Below are positions 1-13,211 of a stretch of DNA of 64,000 nt, in pieces. Under the pieces are notes generated by a model. The model searched no databases, was not told where the DNA came from, and saw only the letters and a list, made by a program, of their open reading frames with translations. The stretch's first letter is position 1; every line of letters begins with the position of its first letter. Both the position numbers and the translations under genes were made by a program. Source of the stretch: Salvator merianae (lineage: Eukaryota; Chordata; Lepidosauria; Squamata; Teiidae); assembly GCA_003586115.2 (NCBI GenBank), contig QVOM02000042.1:36806019-36870018 (forward strand). The letters run 5' to 3'.

Positions 1-27
1 TATATATGTGTGTGTGTGTGTGTGTTT
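1..27. repeat. (TA)n/(TG)n microsatellite
   Basis: Short TA run passing into about nine TG units at the left edge. It probably continues to the left of the window. Confidence 0.85.
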
Positions 28-1788
28 AAATGCCCAACCATCTGGCATTTATTATTAATTTCTTTTTTTGTTTACATTGCCAAGAAAACTGCATAGATTT
101 ATCCATACATTAATTAGTCTTTGACCTCAAGTTGATGGCAGCTTTATTTTTATCTGCTTGCAGAAGACAGGGGAGGAAGAGAGAGATGACCAAGTACTCC
201 CTTTGTCTTTCTGTTTTTCTGTACCTCTCATTTTGCTGATTTTGTCATTGCCTTTGCCACACTACATTAGCCAAAGCCCACAGAAAATAGAATGTTAAGA
301 TCTGCACAGATCCCTCTGGCTGCAGACATCTCAGCTTCAGCTAGCACAGAAGAATGGAAATTGTAGAGAATGGAGGGTTGCAGCTGAGCATACCTCTCTC
401 CCATCCTTTTGCTCCTCCTTCCCTCTGTATGATTGGATGTCACATTGATCTGTCTCCACTGATCCCCACCCCTCCTCTCTTCCTAAGGGAATGAGAACTA
501 CCCAAGACAAACCAAAGAAATTACACACATCATTCCCTCTTCAAGAAAAAAAAACCCCGCAAACACAAAGAGGGTTGTACCAACAGAAGGGTTTTTTCTG
601 CTGCTTTTAAACCTACCAAGCAGTACAGTTTCTCTCTCTCTCTCTCTCGCCCTCCTTCCCTCATACACACACACTCCCCCCAAATAGTAATTCAACCTCC
701 AAATACCACTGCCTCTTCCAGCCCTGCTTTCCTCTTCCCCCTCACTGCAGCTGAGGTTTCTTCCACCAGGGAGGGAGGAAAGCTGCAGCTGTGACTGATA
801 AATCAACTAGAATCTCCTGGCCTGGGGAGTGGGGGAGGACAACTAGGGACTTGGAGGAAGGGAGAAAAAAGGAAAAGGAGAGAGATCTCTCCCTTTCTGA
901 CTGTCAGGATAGCTGCAAAGATTGTGTGTCCAGTCCTCACATGAAGTCAGCCCAAAGCGAGTGGCCTGAGTGTGGCCAGGTCCCAGTGAGCTGCCCAAAG
1001 CAACATGTGGAAGGAACAGCAGTGGGGGGAAAGTCAGATACAAGAGCAGCACTCTTGGGTTTCCCCGCCATAAAAAGAAAGCAGTGGGTCAAGGGAATGG
1101 GGAAGCCATTCCCAAGCAAGGCACAGGGTTCTTAGGGATGGGGCTTGGAGATGCCCTAAGCCTCCATGCACCAGTCCTGACCAAAATGACTTAAATAAAA
1201 CAAGAAAGATAAAAACGTATCTTTTTTTCTGCACTTCAAGCTCCCTCAGCACTAGCTTGACCCTCCAAAAAACGGATAGAGCTCTGCAGAGTCAAAAACA
1301 CAGAATAGCAGAGCTGGGCCCAGCTGAAAAATGGCTGCCTAATCAGCCCTGTTCAGAAGTTAGGAGGGAAGGAGCTAAGAGGTCACATGTAGATAATTCT
1401 ACACTGTGATTGGCTAGGTAGTCTGGGAACCAAAGGGCAGGACTTTTTCAGCACTGTAGCCGAATCAGAGACAGCCCTACCATTTAGACTGAGTTCTGAT
1501 TGGATGCAATTGGTAGCAATCTAAAGTATGCCCTGCTTTTCATTAAATATGCATTCCTGGGGGTGGAGGAAGCCTGTGAGTGTCCACCGACCTCCGCGAA
1601 CAAGCAGAGGCACTGTCCCTGCCTAGGACTTTAACAAAATGTTGCACTCTAGTTAAATAATTGTAGAACTGAACACTTTCAAATTCCTTGCTACGTGGAA
1701 GGAGGAAGAAGGGAGAGGAGCAGAGATGTCTGAGCTCAAGGCTAGTCTTAGCTTGTTCATCTCACATTTTAAACTGTGGTTTAAACTT
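28..1788. other. Non-coding stretch, CT-rich in part
   Basis: No gene or recognised repeat. A (CT)n tract lies near 629-650 and purine-rich sequence around 840-890. The interval 1400-1570 has several ATTGG boxes and an ATATGCAT octamer-like site, described separately. The short open frames here have no composition or family resemblance that suggests coding. Confidence 0.5.
1405..1560. promoter_or_regulatory. Cluster of ATTGG (inverted CCAAT) boxes
   Basis: Three ATTGG pentamers occur at 1409-1413, 1499-1503 and 1509-1513, followed by ATTAAATATGCATTCC near 1541. CCAAT boxes bind NF-Y and ATGCAT-type sites bind POU factors. The role as a promoter or enhancer is inference: no first exon or CpG island is evident next to it. 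Confidence 0.25.
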
Positions 1789-2255
1789 AGGGCCTTTTCA
1801 TACTTACCGGCTGGAGCGATCCAAGCTGCTCACTGGTCAGCCCATTTGCACTCAAATGCAGCCACAGCTCCCCCAGAGTTGCCTAAGGCCTCCACAGAGC
1901 AATCCAGCTGTGGACAACTTAAAAGTAGTCCACAGGCTGTTCAGCAACAGCTGGACCATTCCTGCAGTGATGGATCCGCACCTTCTCAGGGTGCTGTGCA
2001 GCAAGGGAGCATGGGCTGTGTGACTGTGGCTGCACGTTGTTAGTAGTTCTGGATCACCATGGCAACACCTGACCTCACACCAGATGCTGGTTCAGACTTT
2101 GCCATGCCAATTAAGGGGGGCTGTTTGCACTGCAAGCACTGCTGGACAGGTACAGGGCTAGTCCAGCATGTGTAGTGTGAATGGCTGCCAATGCACTTCA
2201 GCCTGACCAGCCTGGTATTGTTATACCATACTGATCAGGTAAGTATGAACCCAGC
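1789..2255. mobile_element. MITE, GGGCC-TTTTCATACTTACC family, copy 1
   Basis: The left end GGGCCTTTTCATACTTACC and the reverse complement of the right end (GGGTTCATACTTACCTG) form terminal inverted repeats. The interior shares GAGCAATCCAGCTGTGG-like blocks with copies at 4624, 15734, 17389 and 25884. It has no transposase, so it is non-autonomous. The short open frames inside are spurious. Confidence 0.65.
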
Positions 2256-3460
2256 TTTAGTGATCCTGATGTTGCTGGATTGTGTCTCCCATTATCCACA
2301 ACTCATTTCCACAGATGATAAAGGTGACAGTGCACAAATATCTAGGTGCTTGAAGTTAGAAAAAACTGCTTTAGTGTGAAGTCCAAACATTACTAGAAGA
2401 CTCAGTTTTCTTACTACTATAGCACTGCAGAAGAATATTCAACCTCCACTGAATATTTTAAAAATTAAAATTAAAAAAAAGCATTCTAAAATGGCTTTAT
2501 GACAGAAGAGAAGACATCTATTGCCCATTATCTGTAATGTCACAAGCCTATGGCATGTAACCACATGTTGCACTCACAACAGCGATGTGGCACCCACAAC
2601 AATTGTGAACATTCTGCCAAGGGACAGAATTACAATTTCTCAGAAATAAAATGTTATTATTTGAATGCTGGAACAAATACCAGTTCTCTGCATCAAAAGC
2701 ATTATCTTGATCTAAGCAAGAACTAAAATTATTGCAAGTACGCAAAATGTCTGAAATGGCTCACAGCATTCTCCATTAAATGAAATCACACAAAGTTGTA
2801 ACAGAGGGGGAAAAAACATTATAGCAATTAGAATGAATGCAATGTGTGCTGTGGCTACCTCATCTTCTACAATTAAAACATGTGTGCCCTCTTTTACCAC
2901 CCTTACTGCATAATTTGTGATAGCGACATAATAAAAAATTCCACTTTTCATGGAGAAATACACAATCCAAATGCAGGATAAGTCAGTCTCTCTTAAATTA
3001 CCAAAATGTGTGTTATTTCTGAGGGATGCAGAAAGGTAAAATGCAGCACAATGCTGCTGCTCTAGGACAAGCTATAATTAGAAATGAATTAGACGGAAAA
3101 CCTCCATTTACAGCTGATAGTGGGGTAGGCTTTTCATTCATCTTCAAAGTCAAATACGGAAGACCATCTTTCAGCTTCAACCCCTTGAAGGACAGGACAA
3201 AAATATCATATTTTCCCTTCTCTTTTAAAACATAACTTCAGAGTGTTTGCAGACTTGGATATTTTAAAAGGCTCTCTAAATATTGTTTCTGAATTTTTAG
3301 GATAACAGTTTTGTTTATCTAAGTGCACCAGGGCATCAGGTGGTAATCACTATCATTACAAATCTCTCTTTTTCTTGACAGTCACAAGTACTTACAAATC
3401 TCCTCAAACTTGACCAGAGAAAACATTTTTAAATACAAAAGCCACGAGTCTTAGTCTCAC
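2256..3460. other. AT-rich intergenic stretch, nothing recognised
   Basis: AT-rich sequence with no long frame, no recognised transposon end and no RNA gene signature that I can see. Confidence 0.4.
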
Positions 3461-3802
3461 CAGGGATGTGCACAAATGAAATTTGTGTTTTCGATTCTCT
3501 ATCAAAGTGAAAATCCATATTTTCACTTCGTTGGCGAATTACGTCAAAAAAGCAGGTTTTTGTGTTCAGTTTCGTAGTTTTCGCAATGTTTTCCCCATTG
3601 GAAATGCCCTTTTTATGGGCTAAAACACAGCGAAAATGAGAATAGTCACTCAAATATTCCTCTTTCGCACAGGTAGAGACTGGTTCGTTTTGACTGAACT
3701 CTGAAAAAGCAAAAAACTGCCTTTTTTATTCAGTGTGAATATCTGCAAACGCGAAATATTCCATTGAATTTGCAAAGGTGAAACTAGTTTTGCACATCTC
3801 TG
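3461..3802. mobile_element. hAT-like MITE (CAGGGATGTGCA ends)
   Basis: The left end CAGGGATGTGCACAAA matches the reverse complement of the right end, CAGAGATGTGCAAAAC. The flanks AGTCTCAC and TCCCTCAC agree at five of eight bases and look like a decayed 8-bp target duplication, the size made by hAT transposases. About 340 bp, foldback interior, no coding capacity. Confidence 0.7.
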
Positions 3803-4440
3803 TCCCTCACTGCAACATATAAAGTCTTCCTTGCACTTCAAGGATGTATAGTTGATGTTTCAATATTTCATAGGCCTCTGCCAAAGAATGCTATCTCCTT
3901 GCTGCTTTTATTTGAATCCTTTGAAACACGTAAGAAAAATGGTTCTTATCTGCCACAGGAAAGAGGGTGACTTTTAGCACATAGTACTAGCAGCCTGGCT
4001 AACTGGTAGAGCAAATAAGGTTATTGCAAAAGATTTCCAGGCAGGACAGAGTGGATTGGATGGAGCAAGAAAGGTTATTGCATGCCCCTCTGTTTGTACG
4101 TTTGCTAGCAGAGAGATCATTTCACACAAACATTGCATGGAGAGGAGCACCCAAATCCATGGGTGTGTGGCCTGTGCTTCTGACTCCCTCCCTGCGCATC
4201 TCCCAGCAACATGTGGATACCCAGGGTGTGAGGGAAGCGAAGTGACTAGCATGGGGCCAGGGACAGCAACACTGCTCCTCTCCTTGGCAAGGACAGTGCC
4301 TACTGCACTTGATAAGGGAGACAGAGAAAGCAAAACCTGGTTCCCTATAGAGCCACTCTGACTTTGGCAAGACCTGTCACTGTCGTGTAGCTCTCAGAGT
4401 GGTAGCTAACCCTCAGTACTGCCCCTAGTATACAGATGTG
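3803..4440. other. Unassigned intergenic stretch
   Basis: No gene or repeat boundary recognised. Short overlapping frames on both strands (about 100 codons) have no family resemblance. Confidence 0.35.
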
Positions 4441-4535
4441 AAGGTAAGAAGGGTTGCTCCTTGCGTCTGGCAGGGGAGCAGCAAGAGGCAATCACAAGAT
4501 CTTCTTTAGATCTCCCGTTGCCATCTGTCTGTCTG
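4440..4535. repeat. Fragment of modular hairpin repeat
   Basis: Contains GGCAATCACAAGATCTTC followed by AGATCTCCCGTTGCCATCTG and a GGAGGCAG block, the module also seen at about 16,399, 20,120 and 43,890. Only this module is recognisable here. Confidence 0.5.
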
Positions 4536-4623
4536 GAGGCAGTCTTAGCCGTCTTTTTTTTTTTTAGTTTGCCATTTTGTGCAGGAGGGCTTATTTAGAT
4601 CTCCTAACCAAGTAGATAGTCCT

Positions 4624-5005
4624 GGGGACTTTCTGCACTGACCAGGTTAGAATGGTATCATTCTAAGATGGTCAAGACCCAGCAGTCCAGGGACTATTTG
4701 CAATGCAAGTGCTAGAATGGCCCTGTGCCGGACCTCCAGCACTCGCAGTGTGAATGCATGCCTGATCGCCATGATAACAGTTGTGGAAATGTCTGGCCAT
4801 GGCCATGGTGAGTAGGATGCAGTGCACAACTGCACAGCTGCAGCCGTGCCACAGCCTTGCAGCGTGCACACCCAGAAGCAGGTGCAAACACTGCTGAATA
4901 GGAGCAGTCCAGCTGCTCCCAGATGCTGTGGCCACCACAGAGTGCAGACACACTTTGCTAGTGAGCAGGCAGAGGCTCGCTAGCAAGTAAGTGCGGATAG
5001 GCCCC
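4624..5005. mobile_element. MITE, GGGCC family, copy 2
   Basis: Left end GGGGACTTTCTGCACTGACC pairs with the right end, whose reverse complement reads GGGGCCTATCCGCACTTACT. The interior carries the shared GAGCAGTCCAGCTGCTCC block and a CCATGGCCATGG palindrome. Non-autonomous. Confidence 0.6.
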
Positions 5006-5753
5006 TGTTGTCAAAATTGAGTTCCGTGCAGTTAACCTAACTATAACTGCAAAGAAGGCATTATGGGAAACATGCAGTTAGATGACTAGAAACAGACAGA
5101 CACTTCCTGCTCAGAAACAAATTTACACAGGGCCACTTTTTCACAGGAGCAAAAGACAGGAAATGGGAGAAGAGCTGTGGCTCAGGAGCTGAGAACAGAA
5201 AAGGGGAAGAGAGCTGCGAGAGATTGAAAAGTTGTGCCAACCCATCATTTACAGAAGTCGGGAGGCATTTCATATGGAGTGTGGTAGAGGATAGAGCAGC
5301 CCTTGCACTAGACATGGTACTGATCTTGGTGCGTCAGGAAAACAAATACACTGGATGCCATTAGAAATTTTGGGTCTGTTCTCTCTTGCTTCAAAATTCA
5401 AGCCATTTCTTTTTAAAGCAGGTGGTAAGGGCTGTGCATAGCTAAGTCCTAAACTGAATTCTCCTAGAAATGCCATTTCTCCTTCAACGGAGGTTTATTC
5501 TGTAACCCTGATAGACTTTTGCAAGAAACCATGGCATCACCCTTGGATATTGATAGACTGAGTTTCCCCTTCTGGCACTATGTTTTTTTAAAAATGAGTA
5601 GACCTAGTCTCCTCAGTTTCCCTGATTTTCTATGGGTTATATCTATTTTTAATAACTATAGATTTATACTATGGACAATTGTATGCTTTGTTCAAAAGAA
5701 GATTGTGGAATCTAGTCAACCTATGGTCATTCTTTGCTATTTCATGCTTTCTT
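5006..5753. other. Unassigned intergenic stretch
   Basis: No gene, repeat terminus or RNA gene recognised. Confidence 0.35.
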
Positions 5754-5760
5754 TCTATGG

Positions 5761-5960
5761 CTGTGATCAGACGCAGCAAAATAAAGCACCTCTGAGGTAG
5801 CTCCAAGGTGGGATTGTTCATACACCAGTCTGCTCCTCCCCCCTTTCATAAACATTCTGTGCTAGTAAAGGTGGATTAGAGAAGGCCTGGGAACACATGT
5901 GCCACACACTGTCTCTCTGAGGCACCCCCAAGGTGTCTCTTTCGTTATGTCTAAACACAG
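5761..5960. mobile_element. MITE, CTGTGATCAGACG family, copy 1
   Basis: Ends CTGTGATCAGACG and TGTCTAAACACAG form terminal inverted repeats. Flanks TCTATGG (5754-5760) and CCTATGG (5961-5967) look like a target duplication. The interior, with CTCTGAGG, GTGGGATTGTTCA and ACACCAGTCT, is closely matched by the copy at 27,089. About 200 bp, hAT-like. Confidence 0.7.
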
Positions 5961-5967
5961 CCTATGG

Positions 5968-8900
5968 TATATAGAACAACTACATCTGTTGCAGCAGATT
6001 AGGATTGAAAGCATTTGCAATTTCACTTCGTTTTTGTTGGATCGTGTCAGGTTTACGAACTTTCATAATGGCCCTTTGAAGCAAAATCCACATGTAAATG
6101 ATCTGACAGCCTCTCATCTTGAAGGTCTCTTGCAAGGTATGTTGGATGTCTTCGTTAGTACCAAAATAACCGGATTCTGTTAGCATATATCAAGATGCAA
6201 TAATGCTGTCTACAGGTTCTGGAGAAGGCACTCATAAATAATTGTGTTCTTTACCCTTATGTAGTCTGTAAGGCTTCCACCATTTTAATGTACTGTTTTG
6301 GGTTTTTCAGAATGGTGCAGATACAAAGTTTTCATTGCTTGACCCCTACAAAGTGTGCATACCATGTACACTTTACATTTTGTATGTAAAATAGGGATTC
6401 CTCTAAATTGGTTGAAATACCCATTGTTTGTTTGTTTGTTTGTTTATATTTCTATGCCACCCTATACACAAAGACCTCAGGGCCGGTCAGAATACATAAA
6501 CTCATTCATGGTGCTCCAGGCAGCATGGGGAAAACATCAACGCTTTTTAAGAAGCCAAGATCATTCCACAGAAGAAGCCACTAGAATACAACTACTTGTG
6601 TTGACACAATGTTGAATTGGACATTTTGAAACACACTGTGCCAGACCATTTTATTTTGTTCTCTTCATATTCATGCTTTATTCTGGGATATCCAAGTATA
6701 GTGGAATAAACAAGTGATGTCTGGGCAAAGCCTCAGAGTACTTCAAAACTAAAAACCAAAACAAATTTTCAGAGGTCTGATTAATTCAAATGCTACCAAC
6801 CTGTCCATTCCTGATGCTATCATCTTGTTCAAAAAAGGCTGTCTCCTGTTGTAGTGATCAGCTCTTGACTTGTGAATTGCGAGATTTTATTCATTTTGGA
6901 GAAATTAGAACTTGGTCAGTGGAAATAAATAGCACAGCATGCTTTATTTAGCCTGCATTGTTTACAGTTGGTTTTTGATATTTTGAATGGTGTATTTTAT
7001 TGTTTTCTTGATTTAGGAGTATGCACAAAGGGCTTCTGGGATCAGAACTTTTAAACCTGCTGCAGCCCTAAGGGCTTAATATTCAGCAGCAGATACGTGC
7101 GCTGTTTTGCAAAGTAAAAAAAACAGACGCAGAGCACAGGAGAGACAGAATTAATTCCATAATAAGCACAGCACTGGTCTGTCTCCCCAGTCTTCCACAA
7201 TTAGTATGTAAAAATGCATGATAGACAAAATGATATGGAAGCTTACTGCTAATACTGGAGTCTCAGATTCCTGACTTGATTTATGTTGTAAATGTATGCT
7301 ATAGGTTAGAAGTGCATGTATATGTATAGATAAGGAGTAGGGGAAAATACTGTGTACAGTTGCTTTTTGTGCAGCAAATATTTGCTGTAACATGGTTGGA
7401 AAAATGGGATTTCACTTGTTTAATGCAGTCCTGGAAAATGTCAGTAAGGAGGCACAATCAACTTACCTGGATAGACTAGGTCACCCCTCCTGACTTATTG
7501 AAAGTCTGGGGTTCCCCTCCATATTGCCATTGGCTTATCTTGGTTAACTGAGGCCCCATCTACATGAGACCCTACTTGGGGATGGATGAAGCCTTTTCAT
7601 AAGTGAGGCTGCTTTATTCCAGAATATCCAAATATGGTGGAATAAGTAAGTGACATCTGGATGCAACCTAAGTCACTGCAGAGGGAGGAGGGCTGCCATC
7701 AAACACATGGTACTCTAGTCAAAATGTCTGCATGAGCAATTTTCTCAGGACCATGTCCACAGAACCATGTCTTCAGGAATAAGAATGGTCATGGGTTTGG
7801 AGGAAACATCCAGATCTGCTCTCCCCACTGTCAACTCCATTAGGAGAGGTGCCCTCAGAGTCCTTCTGTGAGGAATACAGGTGAGTCGCTTCTCTCAGTG
7901 GAACAGATGAGAAGCCAACACATCTGACACATCAGGCTTTACTTTTCCTCCTCCTTGCTGGCCTGTGGTTAGTCTTTGGGGCCTGACTGGATGGTACCCA
8001 AGTCTCCTCTCTGCAGCCCCATTGTCCTCCATTGGTAGATTGGTTCTTCTAATATCCAGTGCTCCATAAGTGCCCATTACTTGCATAACACAGTTTTGCA
8101 GTACATAGTACTCTGTGGGAATTAAACCATGTTGTCACACAAGGGATGACATATCAATTACGAGCAGCAACAAGCTGCAGTAGAACACATAAAAGGCAAA
8201 ACCTAAGATGTGGCTGAGATTGTGAAGAACAGTGCAACAGTTTCTGTATGTCTACTAGATTCTATTTCACGTCAGTCAGAAACCTCTGTGACACAGGGCA
8301 AGATGCTCTAGAAATTAGGAAGGAAGAACAGCAGTTCATCGACATTTATTGCTTTGAAACATTAAGTGTGAGCTGACAGATTCCTGTCTGAATGTAACAA
8401 TGAACTTTCTATGTGGCCTTTTGCAAGCTACAGTTACTCAGTTACAAGCCTATAACTATAATATACATTATATATTCATGAATAGACTACAACCAGCAGA
8501 CTTTATGTTTAAAAACCAATAAACATCAGTATAATAGTAGCCTGCCTACTTAGGTTATAGGGATCAGTGCTAAAGTAATGTAGCCCTCCAAATACTTGAA
8601 AAAACTGCAATATAAATGATAATGCTAGACCCCCCAGAAAGCAACTTTAGGCATGCCCAGCTGTGCTTTTAAAAAACCCTCCTACCCTTCGGAGAGGAAA
8701 ATCCAATACCCTATTAAAACCAGTTTAAAGCAATTTACCCATGAGAAGTTTGACATAATAAAGAGTCTGCTGTCTTATTAGACAATTTAATCAGGCACCC
8801 ACAGATGCATAGGGTATTCTTTTTGTACCCTGCACCACAAATTTTAAATTTTGCTTTCAGAACACGCAATATTGTATATATGAAATTAACCCATCCGCCT

Positions 8901-9040
8901 TTGAATAATAGGATTCTAACACGCCACTTTGGATGTTACCTTCTTAGAAACCTCCCAGGTAAGACAAAAGTCTGAAGGTTCAGATGATAATCAGCCCATT
9001 ATAAGTCTTGTAGTGCTCATTAAAATGGCAGCACATTGTT
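5968..9040. other. Intergenic stretch with minor repeat remnants
   Basis: Mostly unassigned. At 6425-6510 a (TTTG)n run leads into a CACCCTATACACAAAGACC-like SINE/LINE 3' tail. Two segments (about 6670-6735 and 7611-7670) share a GATATCCAAGTATAGTGGAATAA-like core and may be one MITE family. No gene recognised. Confidence 0.4.
7548..7672. mobile_element. Possible short MITE
   Basis: GGCCCCATCTACATGAGACC at the left and, reversed, AGGTTGCATCCAGATGTCAC at the right are weakly complementary ends around a foldback of about 120 bp. Half of a related copy lies at about 6670-6735. Family unknown. Confidence 0.3.
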
Positions 9041-9300
9041 TGTTGAAAGAGACGGGCCGCTGCCTACGGTACTAATAATACAACGACCGTCTCTCGATAT
9101 TATTTTTCAGCTCCCCTTTCAAAAGGTTGTGAATTTACGGGAAGCAAGGTAGTTTTGGTCACCATTAAATCAATCTCACCTCACATCCTTTCATAAGTGC
9201 AAAATGAATTTTGAGTGATACTGATTATAGCCACTGCAGTCTGGCTCTGGTTAAGCCTAATTACAATTTCATGCCACATCGCGCTCTTTTATTGTTTCCA
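9041..9300. other. Candidate conserved non-coding element with hairpin
   Basis: AGAGACGG (9048-9055) and CCGTCTCT (9087-9094) form a perfect 8-bp stem around a loop that keeps several CpGs (TACGG, AACGACC) in otherwise AT-rich, CpG-poor DNA. Downstream sequence contains TAATTA-type sites. CpG retention suggests constraint or recent origin. Conservation itself cannot be tested here. Confidence 0.3.
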
Positions 9301-9312
9301 GGTAATGTGGCC

Positions 9313-9345
9313 TCTCTCCTCTCTCTCTCTCTTTCTCTTTTTCAG
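9313..9345. repeat. (CT)n low-complexity tract
   Basis: Interrupted run of CT dinucleotides grading into poly-T. Confidence 0.7.
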
Positions 9346-10650
9346 AAACAACAGCCTTTACAGACTGCTCCTTGTTAATGAACAAAAGTAGTTTTGGGGT
9401 GGGGGTGAATGATACAGTCTCAAATGACCTCTTTTGCATTGTAAAAGATACGTAGAGTGATAAATACACTAGGATGTGCTATTATCCATTATTCAGTTCT
9501 ACTATTAGATAACACCTGGCATCAAGAAAGTCAGATGGCTGTTTGCTTCTCTTTTGAATTAATGTTGATTGCTTAACAGACCCCACAGACCATACCAATT
9601 TCCCCTTGTTACTGGGGGGTGGGGAAATGGGAAGCCAAACAACGACAACAAAAAGCAGGTTAATATTAAGAGACTGTGAAATTAAAATGAATGGTTTCTT
9701 TGTAAAGGCTATGAGCCCCAGGTGACAGAGAGATCATATTTACAAGGTTCTTTTATTGGATATAGCATTTGATCAGATAGGGAGATCCTGATAACTAAGC
9801 AAAAAACATACATATGAGAATTTCTACATGGTGTATTAGCACTGGAAATTCCCGAGGTTGAAGAAAACTCCTTTTTCCTCCTCTTTTTTTTGATACTTAT
9901 TTGAGGAGACAGGCAGGTAATTTGACCAGGAATCTACCGTTGGTCCATGTAGCACAGTATTGCAATTGCATCCCATGTGTTGTACCACAGCTGTTACAAC
10001 GGCAGATCATTTGCCGTTCTGGCCGGAGCTGACAGAGGTTGCAGGCTAAAACAGGTTGAGGTTGGTCTAAGCTGACTGGCTCCAGCTGTCCAGCAATCTT
10101 CATCAGCCTGACCACCAAAAGGAGCCGACAACACCTTTGGGATTCAACATAGTGCAGCATTATTTTATCTATCACCTCTCTTTTTTAAAAATTGGAAACA
10201 GTGGGCCAAGATCTCCTTTTGGAAAGACATGCTTACAGGATTTTGAAAGTAGCCGTATACATAGCACAGCCCTAACCACAGCTAACCAGCCTGGGAGAAA
10301 AACCAGCGGGGGAGCTCCTCAAGTCAAACCACCACTGTCTCTTCCTCCTGCCACTGCAAAATACAAATCCATTTCCAAGCCACCCTTTTGCCCTTGCAAA
10401 TCTCACAGCAGTTCCTCTGAGTGCCAGTGCCAATGCCAGTCACATGCAACAAGGCTCAGATGAGATGTATGTTGTAAAAGTTAGCTACCAGTGAGATGGG
10501 CATGATTCTTGGTGACCAGGTGGACACATCTGTGAAGTTTTGTCAGCAAATACAAATATTCCATTACCTTATTTTGGGAAGATGCCAGAGTTTAAACTTG
10601 TAACCCTCAGTTTTCTTAGAAGTTGTTCCATTACTGAACTACAGCTGCTC
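9346..10650. other. Unassigned intergenic stretch
   Basis: No gene or repeat terminus recognised. A 108-codon frame at 10,137-10,463 has no family resemblance. Confidence 0.35.
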
Positions 10651-11272
10651 TAGAACATAAGAGGAGCCCTGCTAGATCAGGCCACAGCCCATCTAGTCCG
10701 GCATCCCTATCTTACACAGTGGCCCTCCAGTTGCTTCTGGGCATCTCAAGCAGAAGACAAAGGCAATATCTTCGTCTGCTCTCAATTCACTGCAAATGAT
10801 CTTTACAGGCATCCTGCCTGTCTCTCCAGTCTGGAGGCAGTACCTAGGCATCAGTTCTAGTAGCCACTGACATGCCTGTCCTCCATGAATTTCTTAAAGC
10901 TATTTCTTAAAGCTATCCAGGCTGGTTGCTGTCACTACCTCTTCTGGTAGTAAATTTCATAGACCAATGACCCTCTGGGGGGAAAAATACTTCTCCTTGT
11001 TGGTCTTAACTTTCCTTACTCTCAATTTCATAGAATGCCTCCTGGTTCTAATGGTGTGTGATAGAGAAAATATTTGTTCTCTATTCACCTTTTCCACACC
11101 ATGAATGATTTTATATATTTCAGTTAGGTTATCTCTTAAACACCATCTTTCAAGGCTGAAGAGGCTTAGATGTTGCAGCTTTATCTCTTAAATGATATGT
11201 TCCAACCCCTTGCTAATTCTGGTTGCTCTCTTATGTACTTTTTCCAGGTTCACAATATCCTTTCTGAGGTGT

Positions 11273-11305
<33 letters not shown>

Positions 11306-13018
11306 TGCATCACCATAGATTTGTAGAGATATGATGCAGGCCAACTCTTCTATTCCCTTCCTAATTATCCCTAACATTGAATTTGCTTTTTTAACTGCTT
11401 CTGCAAACTAGGTTAACAACTTCATTAAGCTGTTCACCAGAACCCCAAGATCCCTTTCCTGGTCTGTCACAGAAAGCTCAGCCCCATCAGTTTAAAGGGA
11501 TAATTAGTGTTCATTGTCCAAATGTTCACCACATCGCACTTACTAAGATTGAAGCGCATTTGCCACTTCATTACTCATTCACTCAATGTCAAGAGATTCC
11601 TCTGGAGCTCTTCATAATTTCTTCCAGTTCTTACTACACTGAATAATTTAGCGTCATCAGCAAACTTTGCTATCTCTTTACTTACCCCTATTTCTAGATC
11701 ATTCATGAATAAATTTAAAAACATCGGTCCCAGTCCCAAACCTTGGGGGACTCCACTTTTTACCTGTCCACAATGTGCTTATTCAAGAGCCCTTGATGAG
11801 AGACTTTGTCAAAAGCCTTCTGAAAGTCCAGAATGTTGATCTTTGCACATGTACTTACTGACACACTCAAAAGAATTCTAACAAGTAGAAAGGCATGATC
11901 TACCTTTGCAGAAGCCATGCTAATTTTCCTTTAGCAGTGCTTGTTCCAGTATGTGCTTACTAATTTTATCCTTAGTGATGGTTTCCATCACTTTATCGGA
12001 AGTGATGTTAAGCTGACTAATCAGTAATTTCCTAGATCATTCCTGGATCATTTTTTGAAGATCGGTGTTACATTTGCTAAACTCCAGGCATAGAGCCTGA
12101 TTTTAGGAAAATATTATATATTTTTGCTAAAAGATCAGCAATTTCACATTTGAGTCCTTTACAAATTCTCAGATGAATGCCCTCTGGTCTCCGTGATTTA
12201 TTAACATTTAGTTTACTAAGGTACACAAGGACACCTCCCTGGTTACCTCTATCCAATTTAATTCATCTGACTCTCTCCCTGAAAAAACAGACACAACTGC
12301 CAGCATATAACCTCTGTCTTCCTCAGTGAAAATTGAGGCAAAACATTTATTTAGTCTCACTGCAATCCCTGTGTCCACTTCAATTTTCCCTTTCTGTTCA
12401 TTGTCATGTAATGACCCCAATGCTTTCCTAGCTGGATTCCTAATTTTGACACGCTTGAAGAAGTTTATATTATTCTTTTTGATGTTCTTAGCAATGTGCT
12501 CCTCAAAATACTTCTTAGATTTCTGATCACTACCTTGTACTGCCAAAATTTATGTTCATTCCTGTGCTTCTCATTTGGGCCAGCCTTCTATTTCTGAAAG
12601 AGTTTTTCTTGTTTTTAACAACTTCCCTTACTGCATTTGTAATCCTGGCATCTTCTGGGGCTTAGGCAGTGCCCTTTCTTCTTTTAGGCATGCATTCTAA
12701 TTCTATATTTAATACAATTTGTGTTTGTATTTGTAAATAGTCTCTATGCATCTTGGCGTGATTCTACTCTTCTAACTTTCCCTTTCAATTTCTTTTTAGT
12801 TTCCTCATTTTGGAGAAATTTCCTAATTGAAACTTTAAGGTCTCTGCGCTAGATTTATTCACAACTTACTGTCTGTATTTAAGCTGAAGTTTATCACATT
12901 GTGGTCACTATTGAATCTGTCATAGTTGCATCTTGTACCAGGTCCTAAACATTATTTAGGATCAAGTCCAGGATTGTCATTCCCCTGCTTTAGGTAACAT
13001 TTAGCATGTCTAGGAATT

Positions 13019-13020
<2 letters not shown>

Positions 13021-13049
<29 letters not shown>
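13021..13049. repeat. (TC)n microsatellite
   Basis: About 14 uninterrupted TC units inside the CR1 copy. Confidence 0.85.
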
Positions 13050-13054
<5 letters not shown>

Positions 13055-13211
13055 GAATAAGAGTTCACCCAGTCTGTGTGAGGATAGCTGAAGTCCCCCA
13101 TTAAAATTATCATTTTCTTTTTTGGATGCCTCTGTTGCTTCATTTTCCAAATGCTAATCTCCTTCACGAGATAAGAGGACTATAGCATGTCCCTAATGTT
13201 AGTCTTGTTTT

